From positions 1 through 5,879 of the forward strand of contig CAMGJS010000072.1 of the NCBI GenBank assembly GCA_946056455.1: DNA of 5,879 nt, written 5' to 3'. The notes under the pieces were generated by a model. That model ran no database searches and had not been told where the DNA came from. It saw nothing but the letters and a program-made list of their open reading frames with translations. The first letter of the stretch is position 1. Each line of letters begins with the position of its first letter. Below, piece after piece: positions 1 to 5,456 of this stretch. The position numbers and the translations under genes are program-made. The DNA is from an uncultured Clostridia bacterium. GTDB lineage: Bacteria > Bacillota > Clostridia > Oscillospirales > Ruminococcaceae.

Positions 1-248
1 AGCTGTTTTATATTGGGAGCGGAAATGATACGGGGTAGTTTTGCAATGGAGCAACGAAAGCTGTCGCGAATGGACAAGAACGCACGGATTTTTGCGTAGT
101 TACCGAGCCACAAAATAGCGGTACTCATAATGTTATTACGAATTGCCCTGCGCGGGCACGCGCCGTGTTTTGCCACGACTTTCACGGGAGAAAAAGTAGG
201 TCGCTCTCCGCAGAGGGCGAAACACTCTCGCACACCAAAGGTGTGCTT
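1..248. other. Unassigned hairpin-rich flank beyond the tRNA 3' end
   Basis: I recognise no gene here. Bases 1-99 are open on the plus strand (ending ...MDKNARIFA then TAG), but there is no ribosome binding site and no family I can name, so I do not call it. The stretch contains several small inverted repeats: GCCC/GGGC at 145-148/154-157, CACG/CGTG at 157-160/164-167, an 8-bp stem at 201-208/213-220 with loop CGCA and one G-T pair, and a perfect 7-bp stem GCACACC/GGTGTGC at 230-236/240-246 with loop AAA. Bases 145-170 are noticeably more GC-rich than their surroundings. It could be the tail of a gene outside the window, a dispersed intergenic repeat, or the edge of something inserted at the tRNA 3' end. 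The sequence alone does not decide. Confidence 0.35.
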
Positions 249-279
249 AAAAAGGGCATCGTGAGAACGATACCCTTTT
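249..279 (-). terminator. Intrinsic terminator after tRNA-Arg (and glyS)
   Basis: Arms 250-262 and 267-279 form a 13-bp stem around the loop 263-266. In minus-strand RNA the single imperfect position (257/272) is a G.U pair; on the plus strand it would be a C.A mismatch, so the hairpin is built for the minus strand. The stem ends in a short U run (253-249). It lies about 10 bases beyond the encoded CCA end of the tRNA and would end the glyS-tRNA transcript. Confidence 0.8.
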
Positions 280-288
280 CGTCATCTC

Positions 289-365
289 TGGCGTTCCCGA
301 GGTGATTCGAACACCCGACCTACCGCTTAGGAGGCGGTCGCTCTATCCTGCTGAGCTACGGAAAC
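289..365 (-). tRNA. tRNA-Arg (anticodon CCU), CCA end encoded
   Basis: Read on the minus strand this folds as a complete cloverleaf. The acceptor stem GTTTCCG/CGGGAAC has seven pairs including one G.U. The D arm contains the usual AGCTCAGC...GGAT pattern. The anticodon stem ACCGC/GCGGT encloses the loop CTCCTAA, placing CCT at positions 34-36 (reads AGG, Arg). The T arm is GGGTG, loop TTCGAAT, CACCT. The discriminator base is G at 292 and the CCA end is encoded at 289-291. It starts 32 bases downstream of the glyS stop on the same strand, with no clear promoter of its own in the gap, so it is probably co-transcribed with glyS and released by RNase P and 3' processing. CCU-reading tRNA-Arg is usually a single-copy, low-abundance species; that is general knowledge, not shown here. 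Confidence 0.97.
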
Positions 366-370
366 ATATC

Positions 371-390
371 CGCCCCGCAAAAGCAGGGCG
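371..390 (-). other. Hairpin between glyS stop and tRNA-Arg
   Basis: Arms 371-378 and 383-390 form an 8-bp GC-rich stem around a 4-base loop; in minus-strand RNA it contains one U.G pair (383/378... region) and the loop is UUUU. No U tract follows on the minus strand, where it runs straight into the tRNA 5' end six bases later, so it is not a good terminator for glyS. It is better read as an mRNA 3'-end stabiliser or processing boundary exposed when RNase P cuts the tRNA 5' end. On the plus strand it is followed by a T-rich stretch (391-399), but no plus-strand gene precedes it. Confidence 0.5.
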
Positions 391-397
391 TATTTTG

Positions 398-1774
398 TTA
401 AAATCTGATTTTTTCTTCGATATATGACTTTACTTCCGCAATAGGAATACGAACCTGCTGCATTGAATCTCTTTCACGGACAGTTACGCAGCCGTCTGTT
501 TCGCTCTCAAAGTCGTATGTGATACAGAACGGAGTTCCGATTTCGTCCTCACGGCGATATCTCTTGCCTATTGCACCTGCGTCGTCATAATCGGTCATAA
601 AGTAAGCCGAAAGTTCGTCAGCAAGCTTTGAGGCAGGCTCTGCAAGCTTTTTGGAAAGAGGAAGAACAGCCGCCTTGAAGGGCGCAAGGAACGGATGGAA
701 GTGCATAACCGTTCTTGTTGAGCCGTCTTCGAGAGTTTCCTCGTCATAAGCCTCTGTAACCATTGAAAGGAACAGACGCTCAACGCCAAGCGAGGGCTCG
801 ATAACATAGGGGATATATTTCTCGTTTGTTTCGGGGTCAAAGTATTCAAGGCTCTTTCCGCTTGTCTTGATGTGCTGAGTAAGGTCGTAGTCTGTTCTGT
901 CGGCAACTCCCCAGAGCTCGCCCCAGCCGAACGGGAAGAGGTATTCAAAGTCTGTTGTCGCCTTTGAGTAGAAGCAAAGCTCCTCGGGGTCGTGGTCACG
1001 GAGACGGAGGTTTTCTTCCTTTATGCCGAGAGAGAGCAACCAGTCACGGCAGAAGCCTCTCCAATAAGAGAACCATTCAAGGTCTGTTCCCGGCTTGCAG
1101 AAGAATTCAAGCTCCATCTGTTCAAATTCACGGACACGGAAGATGAAGTTTCCGGGAGTGATTTCGTTTCTGAACGATTTTCCCACCTGAGCAACACCGA
1201 AGGGGACCTTCTTTCTGCTCGTTCTCTGAATATTTGCAAAGTTTACAAAGATACCCTGAGCGGTTTCGGGGCGAAGATAAAGCTCCGCCTTTGAGTCCTC
1301 GGTTACGCCCTGGAATGTCTTGAACATAAGGTTGAACTGACGGATATCGGTGAAGTTGTGCTTTCCGCAGTTGGGGCAGGGAATGTTCTTTTCCTTTATG
1401 TATTCGGTCATCTGCTCGTTTGTCCAGCCCGCAGGATTTGTGCCGTCAAAATCCTCGATAAGATTGTCGGCGCGGTGACGAGTCTTGCACTCTTTACAGT
1501 CCATAAGAGGGTCGGAAAATCCGCCAAGATGTCCCGAAGCTACCCATGTCTGAGGGTTCATAAGAATAGCGGAATCAAGTCCCACATTGTATTTATTTTC
1601 CTGCACAAACTTTTTGAGCCAAGCCTTTTTGATATTGTTTTTAAGCTCTACTCCCAAGGGGCCGTAGTCCCAGGTGTTTGCAAGACCGCCGTAGATTTCA
1701 CTTCCGGGGTATACAAAGCCTCTGCCCTTGCAAAGAGCCACTAATTTGTCCATAGACTTTTCGGTGTTTTTCAT
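398..1774 (-). CDS. glyS: Glycyl-tRNA synthetase, alpha2 dimer type
   Basis: This cytoplasmic class II aminoacyl-tRNA synthetase charges tRNA-Gly with glycine using ATP. The 458-residue product has the normal length for the single-chain homodimeric form (also called glyQS), not the separate alpha and beta chains. Visible landmarks are an N-terminal [13 protein letters not shown] block (18-30) and GPLG (38-41) in the motif 1 region, two CxxC pairs (C93/C96 and C133/C136) that look like a metal-binding insertion, ETAQGIF (170-176), motif 2 FRNE (201-204) through REFEQME (215-221), [13 protein letters not shown] (285-297), motif 3 PSLGVERLF (327-335), and a C-terminal anticodon-binding domain (about 365-455). 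The ATG at 1774 is chosen because AGGAG (1783-1787) sits 8 bases upstream. An in-frame TTG at 1840 would add 22 residues but lies in the -35 box. No T-box is present: the leader is only about 30 bases. Confidence 0.98.
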   Translation of the reverse strand: MKNTEKSMDKLVALCKGRGFVYPGSEIYGGLANTWDYGPLGVELKNNIKKAWLKKFVQENKYNVGLDSAILMNPQTWVASGHLGGFSDPLMDCKECKTRHRADNLIEDFDGTNPAGWTNEQMTEYIKEKNIPCPNCGKHNFTDIRQFNLMFKTFQGVTEDSKAELYLRPETAQGIFVNFANIQRTSRKKVPFGVAQVGKSFRNEITPGNFIFRVREFEQMELEFFCKPGTDLEWFSYWRGFCRDWLLSLGIKEENLRLRDHDPEELCFYSKATTDFEYLFPFGWGELWGVADRTDYDLTQHIKTSGKSLEYFDPETNEKYIPYVIEPSLGVERLFLSMVTEAYDEETLEDGSTRTVMHFHPFLAPFKAAVLPLSKKLAEPASKLADELSAYFMTDYDDAGAIGKRYRREDEIGTPFCITYDFESETDGCVTVRERDSMQQVRIPIAEVKSYIEEKIRF

Positions 1775-1782
1775 CGGTGATA

Positions 1783-1787
1783 CTCCT
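1783..1787 (-). promoter_or_regulatory. glyS ribosome binding site
   Basis: AGGAG on the minus strand with an 8-base spacer to the ATG at 1774-1772. It fixes the start and excludes the longer in-frame reading that begins at TTG 1840. Confidence 0.9.
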
Positions 1788-1811
1788 TTTCTTTTTTGAT
1801 ACGCTCTTTTT

Positions 1812-1840
1812 ATTTTAGTAAATATTTTCGTCTTTGTCAA
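1812..1840 (-). promoter_or_regulatory. SigA-type promoter of glyS
   Basis: On the minus strand, the -35 box TTGACA (1840-1835, full consensus) is followed by 17 bases and the -10 box TAAAAT (1817-1812, 5 of 6). Transcription would start near 1805, giving a leader of about 30 bases. That is too short for the glycine T-box found before glyS/glyQS in many Firmicutes. Confidence 0.88.
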
Positions 1841-1907
1841 TGATTTTCGGTAATTTTGTTCTGAGTGAGGGCATAAGATTTAACAAAAATAAAAAGGAGC
1901 GGAAATT

Positions 1908-2336
1908 ATGGTAGCTGTTTCGGTAAAAACAGAAAGAATAAAGTCGTTTTTTATGATTATGCTTATGCTCGCTATACTCGGGGGCTCGGCACTTTTTTTA
2001 AGGCACCTCAAAGACAGCGAAAAGATTATGCTTCCAAGCGAAAGCGAAAGGCTTGTCTTTCTTGAAGACAACGGATACTCCCCCGTAAAAAAAGATGAAG
2101 TCCCCACCGTTATCCCGATTGTATGGAACGAGGTCTATGAAGATTACAACCTTTTGCAGAAAGAACAGGGCTTGGGGCTTGACGATTTCAGGGGCAAAAA
2201 CGCAGTAAGGCACATCTATTCAAGCGGTGACAAGGAGATTACTCTTCTTATATACGACAATCAGCTTATCGCCGCCGATGAATACGATTATCTTTCAAGA
2301 GAGCAGAACAGAGTTCTTTCTATGCAACAAAAATAA
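1908..2336 (+). CDS. Membrane-anchored DUF4830-like protein of unknown function
   Basis: The product has 142 residues. A short basic N-terminus (K7, R10, K12) precedes one hydrophobic helix (about 13-31, rich in Met and Leu), then R32. There is no lipobox cysteine and no clear signal peptidase site, so it looks like an uncleaved N-terminal anchor with a soluble domain of about 110 residues, probably outside the membrane. That domain has a pattern I associate with DUF4830: an opening FLEDNGYSP (51-59), then IPIVWNEVYEDYNLLQKEQG (69-88), DDFRGK (92-97) and a final strand-rich part ending LLIYDNQLIAAD. The family has no established function that I know of. The start is supported by AAGGAG (1894-1899) 8 bases before ATG. 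It is divergent from glyS and convergent with the next gene. Only weak promoter candidates are visible (for example TAAGAT at 1874-1879 with no good -35). Confidence 0.85.
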   Translation: MVAVSVKTERIKSFFMIMLMLAILGGSALFLRHLKDSEKIMLPSESERLVFLEDNGYSPVKKDEVPTVIPIVWNEVYEDYNLLQKEQGLGLDDFRGKNAVRHIYSSGDKEITLLIYDNQLIAADEYDYLSREQNRVLSMQQK

Positions 2337-2337
2337 T

Positions 2338-2366
2338 AAAGGGTACCGCTTAAAGCGATACCCTTT
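2338..2366 (-). terminator. Intrinsic terminator shared by two convergent genes
   Basis: Arms 2338-2350 and 2354-2366 form a 13-position stem with a 3-base loop. Position 2346/2358 is C.A on the plus strand but a G.U pair in minus-strand RNA, where the stem is followed by U-rich sequence overlapping the stop of the plus-strand gene (2336 down to 2329). It is therefore mainly the terminator of the minus-strand membrane protein (2391-2711). It may serve the plus-strand gene less well, since its plus-side tail (GATTTGC) is a poor U tract. Confidence 0.8.
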
Positions 2367-2390
2367 GATTTGCTATGTAATTCGTGTAAA

Positions 2391-2711
2391 TTACTTGATG
2401 ATTGTGAGCTTGTCGCCGAAGAGGGGAAGGGGCTTTGCTTCGTTGTTAACTGTAGCAACAAGGTTGAGTATCCAGAAAACAAATTCAACGATGTAGCAAA
2501 TCCAGCCGAGAACGGGGATTATTCCGCAGATAATGCTCATAAATACGAGAAGAAGAGACTGATTAGCCTTGAACTTCGAGTAGGGTGAATCCTTCATTGA
2601 ATCAACACAGAAAACAAGGAAGAAAAGAATGGGGAAAATAGCCATAAGGATACACATTGTTCTGTTTGCTTCAATATCCGCCTGGTCGTAAACTTTAACT
2701 TCGTCTGCCAT
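2391..2711 (-). CDS. Small three-helix membrane protein, DUF4870/Tic20-like
   Basis: The product has 106 residues: a charged soluble N-terminus (1-17), then three hydrophobic segments at about 18-36, 51-65 and 67-88, and a short tail ending KPLPLFGDKLTIIK. The loop before the second helix reads YSKFKANQSLLL (44-55). This resembles the F.ANQ signature of small DUF4870/Tic20-like membrane proteins, and the PLPLFG tail also fits them; I assign the family with moderate confidence. No enzymatic residues are apparent and the function is unknown. GGAGGAG (2719-2725) lies 7 bases before the ATG at 2711, and a strong promoter lies just upstream, so this is a genuine monocistronic gene ending at the hairpin 2338-2366. 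It is divergent from serC, with about 270 bases between the two starts. Confidence 0.88.
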   Translation of the reverse strand: MADEVKVYDQADIEANRTMCILMAIFPILFFLVFCVDSMKDSPYSKFKANQSLLLVFMSIICGIIPVLGWICYIVEFVFWILNLVATVNNEAKPLPLFGDKLTIIK

Positions 2712-2747
2712 AGTAATACTCCTCCAAAAATAAAGATTGATAACATA

Positions 2748-2776
2748 AGTATAGCTAATTATACTGCAAAGGTCAA
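2748..2776 (-). promoter_or_regulatory. SigA-type promoter of the small membrane protein gene
   Basis: On the minus strand, TTGACC (2776-2771, 5 of 6) is followed by 17 bases and TATACT (2753-2748, 5 of 6). Transcription would start near 2741, about 30 bases before the ATG, leaving room for the RBS but no structured leader. Confidence 0.82.
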
Positions 2777-2829
2777 TAAATAATTCGTATTTTTATTTTT
2801 ATTTATACGATTATTCAATGCCCGTCTGC

Positions 2830-2895
2830 ATTTGCACTTCTTTTTTGTGCAAATAAACAATATCCGAGGTTTTTCGCCCCGATTTTGCTTTGCAC
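2830..2895. repeat. TTTGCAC repeats upstream of serC
   Basis: An 8-bp perfect inverted repeat ATTTGCAC/GTGCAAAT (2830-2837/2847-2854, spacer 9 bases) is followed by a third copy of TTTGCAC at 2889-2895, ending 12 bases before the serC -35 box. Three copies of a 7-mer within 66 bases, two of them as a dyad, look like protein-binding sites. A rho-independent hairpin is less likely because no gene ends nearby. The regulator is unknown. Confidence 0.45.
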
Positions 2896-2904
2896 GCCTT
2901 AAAA

Positions 2905-2929
2905 TACTTGACTTTATTGTGTCAAAGTA
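2905..2929 (+). promoter_or_regulatory. Imperfect inverted repeat overlapping serC promoter (possible operator)
   Basis: TACTTGAC (2905-2912) and GTCAAAGTA (2921-2929) are inverted copies differing by one inserted A, separated by 8 bases. The dyad covers the -35 box and nearly the whole spacer, the classical place for a repressor operator. Part of the left arm is the -35 consensus itself, so coincidence cannot be excluded. Confidence 0.4.
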
Positions 2930-2936
2930 ATATAAT
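2908..2936 (+). promoter_or_regulatory. SigA-type promoter of serC-serA
   Basis: TTGACT (2908-2913, 5 of 6), a 17-base spacer and TATAAT (2931-2936, 6 of 6). Transcription would start near 2943, giving a leader of about 40 bases, too short for a riboswitch or T-box. Confidence 0.9.
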
Positions 2937-2981
2937 ATCAATGTATATCTTTTACAAATATTTTTGCGGAGGTTAGATAAT

Positions 2982-4064
2982 ATGGCAAGAGTTTATAATT
3001 TCAGCGCAGGCCCCGCCGTTCTTCCCGAGGAAGTTCTCAGAGAAGCGGCAGACGAAATGCTCGACTACAAGGGAACAGGAATGTCCGTTATGGAAATGTC
3101 CCATCGTTCAAAGGCTTATGACGCTATCATCAAAGAAGCGGAAGCAGACATCAGAGACCTTATGAACATTCCCGACAACTACAAGGTACTCTTTTTGCAG
3201 GGCGGTGCGTCACAGCAGTTTGCGGCTGTTCCTATGAACCTTATGAAGAATAAGAAAGCGGCATACATAATCACAGGTCAGTGGGCAAAGAAGGCTTATC
3301 AGGAGGCTCAGATTTACGGCGAGGCTGTTGCCGTTGCTTCATCTGCAGACAAGACCTTCTCATATATCCCCGATTGTTCGGACCTTGACATTCCCGACGA
3401 CGCAGACTATGTTTACATCTGCGAAAACAACACAATTTACGGTACAAAGTTCTGGGAACTCCCCAACACAAAGGGCAAGGACCTTGTTGCCGATGTTTCA
3501 TCCTGCTTCCTCTCAGAACCCGTTGATGTTACAAAATACGGCGTTATCTACGGCGGTGTTCAGAAGAACATAGGACCTGCGGGCGTTGTTATCGCTATTA
3601 TAAGAGAAGACCTTATCCGCGACGATGTTCTTCCTGGCACTCCCACAATGCTCAAATGGAAGACTCAGGCAGACAACGACAGCCTTTACAACACACCTCC
3701 CTGCTACGGTATCTATATCTGCGGCAAAGTGTTCAAGTGGATAAAGAAAATGGGCGGACTTGAAGCTATGAAGGCTCACAATGAAAAGAAGGCAAAAATC
3801 CTTTACGATTACCTCGACGAAAGCAAGCTCTTCAAGGGTACTGTTGAAAAGAAGGACCGTTCTCTTATGAATGTTCCCTTTGTAACAGGCAACGAAGAAC
3901 TCGACGCTAAGTTTGTCAAGGAAGCAAAGGCGGCAGGCTTTGAAAACCTTAAAGGACACAGAACTGTCGGCGGTATGAGAGCTTCAATCTACAACGCTAT
4001 GCCTATCGAGGGCGTTGAAAAGCTTGTTGAATTTATGAAGAAGTTTGAGGCTGAAAACGCCTAA
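2982..4064 (+). CDS. serC: Phosphoserine aminotransferase
   Basis: This PLP-dependent cytoplasmic enzyme is the second step of serine synthesis: 3-phosphohydroxypyruvate plus glutamate gives O-phosphoserine plus 2-oxoglutarate. The 360-residue product has the usual full length. Recognisable elements are the N-terminal YNFSAGPAVLP (5-15), MEMSHRSK (37-44, with the phosphate-binding His/Arg), LQGGASQQF (72-80, cofactor phosphate loop), W101 stacking on PLP, the Asp of VADVSS (D171) facing the pyridine nitrogen, and YGGVQKNIGPAG (190-201) with K195 as the Schiff-base lysine. The C-terminal GHRTVGGMRASIYNA block is also intact. The ATG at 2982 is preferred because GGAGG (2968-2972) is 9 bases upstream; an in-frame TTG at 2964 would place the RBS inside the gene. 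serA follows after 28 bases on the same strand, so the two form one operon driven by the promoter at 2908-2936. Confidence 0.98.
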   Translation: MARVYNFSAGPAVLPEEVLREAADEMLDYKGTGMSVMEMSHRSKAYDAIIKEAEADIRDLMNIPDNYKVLFLQGGASQQFAAVPMNLMKNKKAAYIITGQWAKKAYQEAQIYGEAVAVASSADKTFSYIPDCSDLDIPDDADYVYICENNTIYGTKFWELPNTKGKDLVADVSSCFLSEPVDVTKYGVIYGGVQKNIGPAGVVIAIIREDLIRDDVLPGTPTMLKWKTQADNDSLYNTPPCYGIYICGKVFKWIKKMGGLEAMKAHNEKKAKILYDYLDESKLFKGTVEKKDRSLMNVPFVTGNEELDAKFVKEAKAAGFENLKGHRTVGGMRASIYNAMPIEGVEKLVEFMKKFEAENA

Positions 4065-4092
4065 CCCTATTACTATTAAAGGTGTGATTAAA

Positions 4093-5244
4093 ATGTTTAA
4101 TATCAAAACACTCAATAAAATCGCAAAAATCGGAACAGACAGATTTGACGCAAACTATGCGGTATCCGACAGCTGTGAAAACCCCGACGCTATTATGGTA
4201 AGAAGCGCCGCTATGCACGATATGGAATTCGGCTCAGACCTTCTTGCTATTGCAAGAGCAGGCGCAGGCGTAAACAATATCCCTCTTGACAGATGCGCTG
4301 AACAGGGTATCTGCGTATTCAATACCCCAGGTGCAAACGCAAACGCCGTTAAGGAACTTGTTCTCTGCGGTATGCTCCTTGCATCGCGCGACATTGTTGG
4401 CGGTATCTCCTGGGTACAGTCTGACAAGGACGACGCTGACATCGCAAAGACAGTCGAAAAGGAAAAGTCAAAGTTTGCGGGAACAGAGCTTAAAGGCAAG
4501 ACTCTCGGTATCATCGGACTCGGAGCAATCGGTGCGCTTGTTGCAAACGCCGCTGTCGCAATGGGAATGAAGGTTATAGGTTACGACCCGTTCCTTTCGG
4601 TTAACGGAGCGCTCTCAATAAGCCCTTCCGTTAAGTATGTAAAGTCAACGGCAGATATTTACGCTGAATGTGATTTCATTACCGTTCATGTTCCCTGCAA
4701 CAACGATACAAAGGGAATGATAAACGCTGACGCTTTTGCCGCTATGAAGGACGGAGTTATCATACTCAACTTTGCCCGTGATGCTCTTGTTGCAGACGAT
4801 GATATGGCTGCTGCACTCGCAAGCGGAAAGGTTAGAAAGTATGTAACAGACTTCCCCAACGCAAAGACAGCTAATATGGCAGGCGTTATCGCTATTCCTC
4901 ACCTTGGCGCTTCAACAGAAGAATCAGAGGACAACTGCGCTGTTATGGCTGCTGACGAGCTCATCGGCTACCTTGAAAACGGCAACATAAAGAACTCCGT
5001 AAACTACCCCGACGCTGAAATGAACGCCGCAGGAAAGAAAATCTGCGTTATGCACAAGAATGTTCCCGCAATCATCTCGGCTCTCACAACAATCCTCGGC
5101 GACGCAGGCATTAACATTGACAATATGCTCAACAAGTCAAAGAAGGATTACGCTTACTCAATGTTCGATGTTGCGGCTGTAAGCGACGATGTTGTTGCTA
5201 AGATGTCAGCTGTTGACGGTATCATAAGAGTAAGAGTTATATAG
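4093..5244 (+). CDS. serA: D-3-phosphoglycerate dehydrogenase with C-terminal ACT domain
   Basis: This is the first enzyme of serine synthesis, oxidising 3-phosphoglycerate to 3-phosphohydroxypyruvate with NAD; it supplies the substrate of the adjacent SerC. The product has 383 residues. Landmarks are ARAGAGVNNIP (54-64), NTPGANANAVKELV (77-90), the Rossmann loop GLGAIG (142-147) with D165 as the likely NAD-ribose acid, NFARDALV (226-233) with catalytic R229, and PHLGASTEE (269-277) with catalytic H270. A short ACT domain (about 315-383, INIDNMLNKSK) is the usual site of serine feedback. This matches the short SerA subfamily without an intervening domain. Oddity: the loop where the third catalytic residue, a Glu, is expected reads TDFPNAK (252-258), and no Glu lies between D253 and H270. 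The ATG at 4093 is chosen for AAAGGTG (4078-4084) 8 bases upstream; the in-frame extension to 4045 would overlap serC. The gene is probably translated from the serC-serA message. Confidence 0.97.
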   Translation: MFNIKTLNKIAKIGTDRFDANYAVSDSCENPDAIMVRSAAMHDMEFGSDLLAIARAGAGVNNIPLDRCAEQGICVFNTPGANANAVKELVLCGMLLASRDIVGGISWVQSDKDDADIAKTVEKEKSKFAGTELKGKTLGIIGLGAIGALVANAAVAMGMKVIGYDPFLSVNGALSISPSVKYVKSTADIYAECDFITVHVPCNNDTKGMINADAFAAMKDGVIILNFARDALVADDDMAAALASGKVRKYVTDFPNAKTANMAGVIAIPHLGASTEESEDNCAVMAADELIGYLENGNIKNSVNYPDAEMNAAGKKICVMHKNVPAIISALTTILGDAGINIDNMLNKSKKDYAYSMFDVAAVSDDVVAKMSAVDGIIRVRVI

Positions 5245-5271
5245 TTTTTTGAGAAATTTTTAAAAAAGCTA

Positions 5272-5300
5272 TTGACAAGCAAAAATATATAGTATATAAT
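5272..5300 (+). promoter_or_regulatory. Perfect-consensus SigA promoter of rplJ
   Basis: TTGACA (5272-5277), a 17-base AT-rich spacer and TATAAT (5295-5300): both boxes and the spacer match consensus exactly, as expected for a ribosomal-protein operon. The start would fall near 5306, just before the L10 leader. Between the serA stop and this promoter there are only 27 AT-rich bases with no convincing terminator. Confidence 0.93.
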
Positions 5301-5366
5301 AATCAAGCTATCGTTTTCCAAAGACAGCAGGTTTTCCGTTTTTACGGTTGTAAATCCCGCCGAGGA

Positions 5367-5391
5367 GAAATGACTTAAAAACATTTCGCTC
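5367..5391 (+). promoter_or_regulatory. Candidate antiterminator hairpin in the L10 leader
   Basis: GAAATG (5367-5372) pairs perfectly with CATTTC (5382-5387) around a 9-base A-rich loop. An additional GAG (5362-5364) can pair with CTC (5389-5391) across a small internal loop. That outer pairing would take the first three bases of the terminator's left arm and the conserved GAGG of the L10-binding core, so it could act as the alternative, read-through fold. This is drawn by eye, not by energy calculation. Confidence 0.5.
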
Positions 5392-5426
5392 TCTCTGTCT
5401 TTTTAGGTAGAGAGAGTTTATTTTTT
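5389..5426 (+). terminator. Attenuator terminator in the rplJ leader
   Basis: CTCTCTCT (5389-5396) pairs with AGAGAGAG (5409-5416) over 8 bp with a 12-base loop, followed by TTTATTTTTT (5417-5426). It ends 42 bases before the rplJ start, so it acts as a premature stop for the ribosomal operon. Its left arm overlaps the last two pairs of the leader's closing helix (5395-5396). Promoter position and an intact downstream RBS argue for conditional, not constitutive, termination. Confidence 0.8.
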
Positions 5427-5430
5427 GGAA

Positions 5431-5456
5431 CGATTGATACTTTTATATTTCAATCG
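5431..5456 (+). repeat. Inverted repeat adjoining the rplJ Shine-Dalgarno
   Basis: CGATTGA (5431-5437) and TCAATCG (5450-5456) are a perfect 7-bp dyad with a 12-base AT-rich loop. The last base of the right arm is the first G of the Shine-Dalgarno GGAGGTG (5456-5462). It would form in the mRNA only after read-through of the attenuator, and could modulate ribosome access or mark a cleavage site. No known family is assigned. Confidence 0.5.

Larger units (their letters stand above)
5307..5426 (+). ncRNA. Ribosomal protein L10 leader (autoregulatory mRNA leader)
   Basis: This is the structured 5' leader through which the L10(L12)4 complex represses its own operon. The conserved core is recognisable: AAAGACAGCAGG (5320-5331) followed by CCGCCGAGG (5357-5365). 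The closing helix pairs AAAGACAG (5320-5327) perfectly with CTGTCTTT (5395-5402). Inside, GCAGG (5327-5331) faces CCCGC (5356-5360) with one mismatch, and a small hairpin CCGT/ACGG (5336-5339/5344-5347) has a TTTT loop. A terminator hairpin follows (5389-5416) with a U tract. Its position directly before rplJ and after a consensus promoter fits the Rfam L10_leader family. The attenuation mechanism is known from Bacillus and inferred here. Confidence 0.88.

Noticed and set aside
1..99. Open frame at the left edge (33 codons to TAG, plus strand)
   Set aside because: It is cut by the window, has no visible start signal and resembles no family I know; too short to call a gene.
230..246. GCACACC/GGTGTGC hairpin as a terminator
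   Set aside because: The 7-bp stem is perfect but there is no T run on either side in either direction.
1358..1744. 128-codon plus-strand open frame inside glyS
   Set aside because: Antisense shadow of a fully conserved synthetase, without an RBS or promoter.
1775..1840. N-terminal extension of glyS from the TTG at 1840
   Set aside because: It overlaps the -35 and -10 boxes and lacks an RBS; the ATG at 1774 has AGGAG at 8 bases and begins the family-like sequence.
2759..2941. 60-codon minus-strand open frame between the divergent promoters
   Set aside because: It covers both promoters, has a Lys/Asn-rich low-complexity composition and no RBS.
2943..2981. Riboswitch or serine T-box before serC
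   Set aside because: Only about 40 AT-rich leader bases lie between promoter and start codon, with no room for an aptamer.
3513..3959. 148-codon minus-strand open frame opposite serC
   Set aside because: It arises from the codon bias of serC; no start signals and no recognisable domain.
4155..4514. 119-codon minus-strand open frame opposite serA
   Set aside because: Antisense shadow of conserved SerA sequence, no RBS.
5245..5271. Terminator after serA
   Set aside because: T and A runs can pair weakly, but the stem is nearly all A-T with a mismatch and no following U tract; not convincing.
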